A DNA stretch of 31,413 bases, from positions 1 through 31,413 of IMG/VR virus record IMGVR_UViG_3300038752_000240, one strand, 5' to 3'. The notes below the pieces were generated by a model. It searched no databases. It saw nothing but the letters and a program-made list of their open reading frames with translations, and was not told the DNA's origin. Both the position numbers and the translations under genes were made by a program. Below are positions 30,333 to 31,413 of this stretch, piece after piece (the first letter of the stretch is position 1; every line of letters begins with the position of its first letter). The DNA is from a virus.

Positions 30333-30935
30333 ATGTGTAATTGTGGATGTAATACATGTGAAACTAAACCTTTCACCCTTAATGAGAGTTTAACTACTAA
30401 ATCTCTGTTATCTGAGGGCCTTAGATATTGTTTGGAAAATGATAAGCCATTAACTGAACATATTTACAGGGCAGGATCAGAATCTTATTTTAATTTATGG
30501 GCAGAAGCAAGAACACTATATTCTAGAAATTTAATTAATGTATCTGGTACAGATCAAGAGATTCTAACTGAAACTGATTTAGGTCATTTTGGTATGTATG
30601 AAAATAAAAAAGTACCTTTAGATTTTATTTTTGAGGCGGAATACCGAGGTAGGGAAGTAGAACTAAATAAACCTAAAAGAGGTGGTTCGAAAAAATTCTT
30701 TGTATATGTAAGAGATCCTAAATCCAAAAAAATAAAAAGAGTTGAGTTTGGAGCAAAAGGAGGAGGGCAACAGTTGTCTGTGAAAATGGATGACCCAGAA
30801 AGAAGAAGTGCATTTTCTAAAAGACATAATTGTCCCGAAAAAAATGATAAGACTAAAGCATCTTACTGGTCATGTAGACTTCCTCGTTATTGGAAATCAC
30901 TAGGTGGAAGTAGAAATTATGGAGGGTTCTGGTAA
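30333..30935 (+). CDS. Cys-cluster multidomain phage protein (200 aa)
   Basis: It starts with a dense Cys cluster, MCNCGCNTCE (C2, C4, C6, C9), able to bind metal. Then come residues 36-66 (PLTEHIYRAGSESYFNLWAE, then ARTLYSRNL), a small TDLGHFGMYENKKVPLDFI module (81-99), and a C-terminal basic domain (110-188): ELNKPKRGGSKKFFVYVRDP, RVEFGAKGGGQ and RHNCPEKNDKTKASYWSCRL. I recognise these modules as recurrent in T4-like marine phages, in various combinations. L/I-x-E tripeptides end at residues 18, 28, 42 and 80, between the modules. It is probably an internal virion or scaffold-linked protein; no enzymatic motif is evident. It overlaps the cupin gene. Confidence 0.75.
   Translation: MCNCGCNTCETKPFTLNESLTTKSLLSEGLRYCLENDKPLTEHIYRAGSESYFNLWAEARTLYSRNLINVSGTDQEILTETDLGHFGMYENKKVPLDFIFEAEYRGREVELNKPKRGGSKKFFVYVRDPKSKKIKRVEFGAKGGGQQLSVKMDDPERRSAFSKRHNCPEKNDKTKASYWSCRLPRYWKSLGGSRNYGGFW
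30906..30910 (+). promoter_or_regulatory. GGAAG, possible ribosome binding site for the cupin gene
   Basis: GGAAG lies eight bases before ATG 30919, inside the end of the upstream gene. Because starts in this window otherwise lack Shine-Dalgarno sequences, it may be a chance effect of the Gly-Ser codons, but it helps choose ATG 30919 over the in-frame GTG at 30904. Confidence 0.3.
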
Positions 30936-31200
30936 GCCTTATAAGGATATAGAAATTAAAGGTAATGGTTTTTTAAGGGTTTTTGATGATGATATAGACC
31001 CTATAGAACTATTATGGCATAGGGATAGGGAAGATAGGACTGTTGAAGTCCTCCATGATACGGATTGGAAATTTCAAGAAGATAATAAATTACCTATTGA
31101 ACTTAAAAAACATACTCGTATATTTATACCCAAATATAGTTGGCATAGATTAATTAAGGGAACTAAAAACCTTAAACTTAGAATAGTAGAAAATGGATAA
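30919..31200 (+). CDS. cupin-fold small protein (93 aa)
   Basis: The single-domain beta-barrel pattern is visible: IEIKGNGFLRVF, then ELLWHRDREDRTVEVL (H34, E38), DWKFQEDNKLP, and the second half FIPKYSWHRLIKGTKNLKLR (H76). These correspond to the two cupin motifs, giving at most a His/Glu/His metal site. I know this as a recurrent small protein in T4-like marine phages with unknown substrate. I chose ATG 30919; an in-frame GTG at 30904 would add five residues. The start lies inside the upstream gene (17-base overlap) and the stop overlaps the next start by eight bases. It is soluble, with no signal peptide. Confidence 0.75.
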   Translation: MEGSGKPYKDIEIKGNGFLRVFDDDIDPIELLWHRDREDRTVEVLHDTDWKFQEDNKLPIELKKHTRIFIPKYSWHRLIKGTKNLKLRIVENG

Positions 31201-31413
31201 GTTTGATTTTAAAGCATATATAGCTAATAATCCACTTCTTTTAGAACAAGAGGAATTGGATCTATCGGATGTGGGAGATGATATGGCTGATGCAGCGGAT
31301 TCATTAGATAATGCTATAGAGGATGAATTGGAAAAACAGGAAGAACTTAATGAGGCTCTAGACCCGGCTTCTTTATTATCTTATTTACTTGCATCTACTA
31401 CTGTTATTAATAT
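31193..31413 (+). CDS. N-terminal part of an internal-virion-type protein (cut by window end)
   Basis: The frame is open from ATG 31193 to the window end, giving 73 complete codons. The product begins MDKFDFKAYIANNPLLLEQE, continues with an acidic helix (DVGDDMADAADSLDNAIEDE), and then LNEALDPASLLSYLLASTTV, which is becoming hydrophobic as the window ends. L-L-E and L-N-E tripeptides flank the acidic helix, as in other proteins of this cassette. A membrane or amphipathic helix probably follows. I have seen the ALDP..(I/L)LS(Y/F)(I/L)LAS pattern in marine T4-like phage proteins but know no function. Confidence 0.75.
   Translation, partial: MDKFDFKAYIANNPLLLEQEELDLSDVGDDMADAADSLDNAIEDELEKQEELNEALDPASLLSYLLASTTVIN

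Overview
The window looks like part of the late-gene region of a T4-like myovirus (contractile tail). All the genes I can support lie on the + strand. They are packed end to end with ATGA or TAATG junctions, and no intergenic gap exceeds about 60 bases. The DNA is very AT-rich, roughly 30% GC by eye. Recognisable T4-type parts are a gp55-like late sigma factor, a gp25-like and a gp6-like baseplate wedge protein, a gp5-like hub/needle protein and a gp61-like DNA primase. Start codons almost never have a Shine-Dalgarno sequence; they sit in A/T-rich contexts or overlap the previous stop. This is the translation style of Bacteroidetes/Flavobacteria, so I infer a (probably marine) Bacteroidetes phage. 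The host assignment is inference.

Layout. 1-2104: a small unknown protein, an HD-domain phosphohydrolase, a one-TM protein and the gp55-like sigma factor. 2138-6388: a small helical protein, a gp5-like hub/needle protein and an 882-residue Arg/Lys-rich coiled-coil structural protein. 6427-17673: a baseplate block with gp25, gp6, a repeat-bearing small protein, a DNRLRE-like beta protein, a coiled-coil protein and a giant 2168-residue baseplate/fibre protein. 17715-20376: three further virion-type proteins, two of them paralogous. 20376-22496: a nucleic-acid cassette of GIY-YIG nuclease, primase and RecB-like PD-(D/E)XK nuclease. 22508-31413: a cassette of multidomain proteins. It holds a P-loop kinase, a 971-residue nucleotidyltransferase + HExxH metallopeptidase + HAD phosphatase fusion, a zinc-ribbon protein, acidic proteins, a mosaic of small basic domains, a PD-(D/E)XK-like protein, a Cys-cluster multidomain protein, a cupin, and a final gene cut by the window end.

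Two patterns tie the window together. First, the 9-mer TATTTATAA (one variant TATTTATTA) occurs in nearly every real intergenic gap, just before the first gene of each overlapping cluster. It is a candidate late control element, but it contains the reverse complement of the classical T4 late box TATAAATA, so its meaning is open. Second, proteins of the last 9 kb carry short [L/I]-x-E tripeptides between domains and near their N-termini, plus recurring amphipathic N-terminal helices. T4 gp21 prohead protease cuts after such tripeptides. I therefore suggest that this cassette encodes capsid-packaged, possibly injected, 'polyvalent' effector proteins that are matured into separate enzymes by the prohead protease. 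This is the most interesting candidate system here and is testable. No tRNA, rRNA, CRISPR array, insertion sequence or convincing hairpin terminator was seen.
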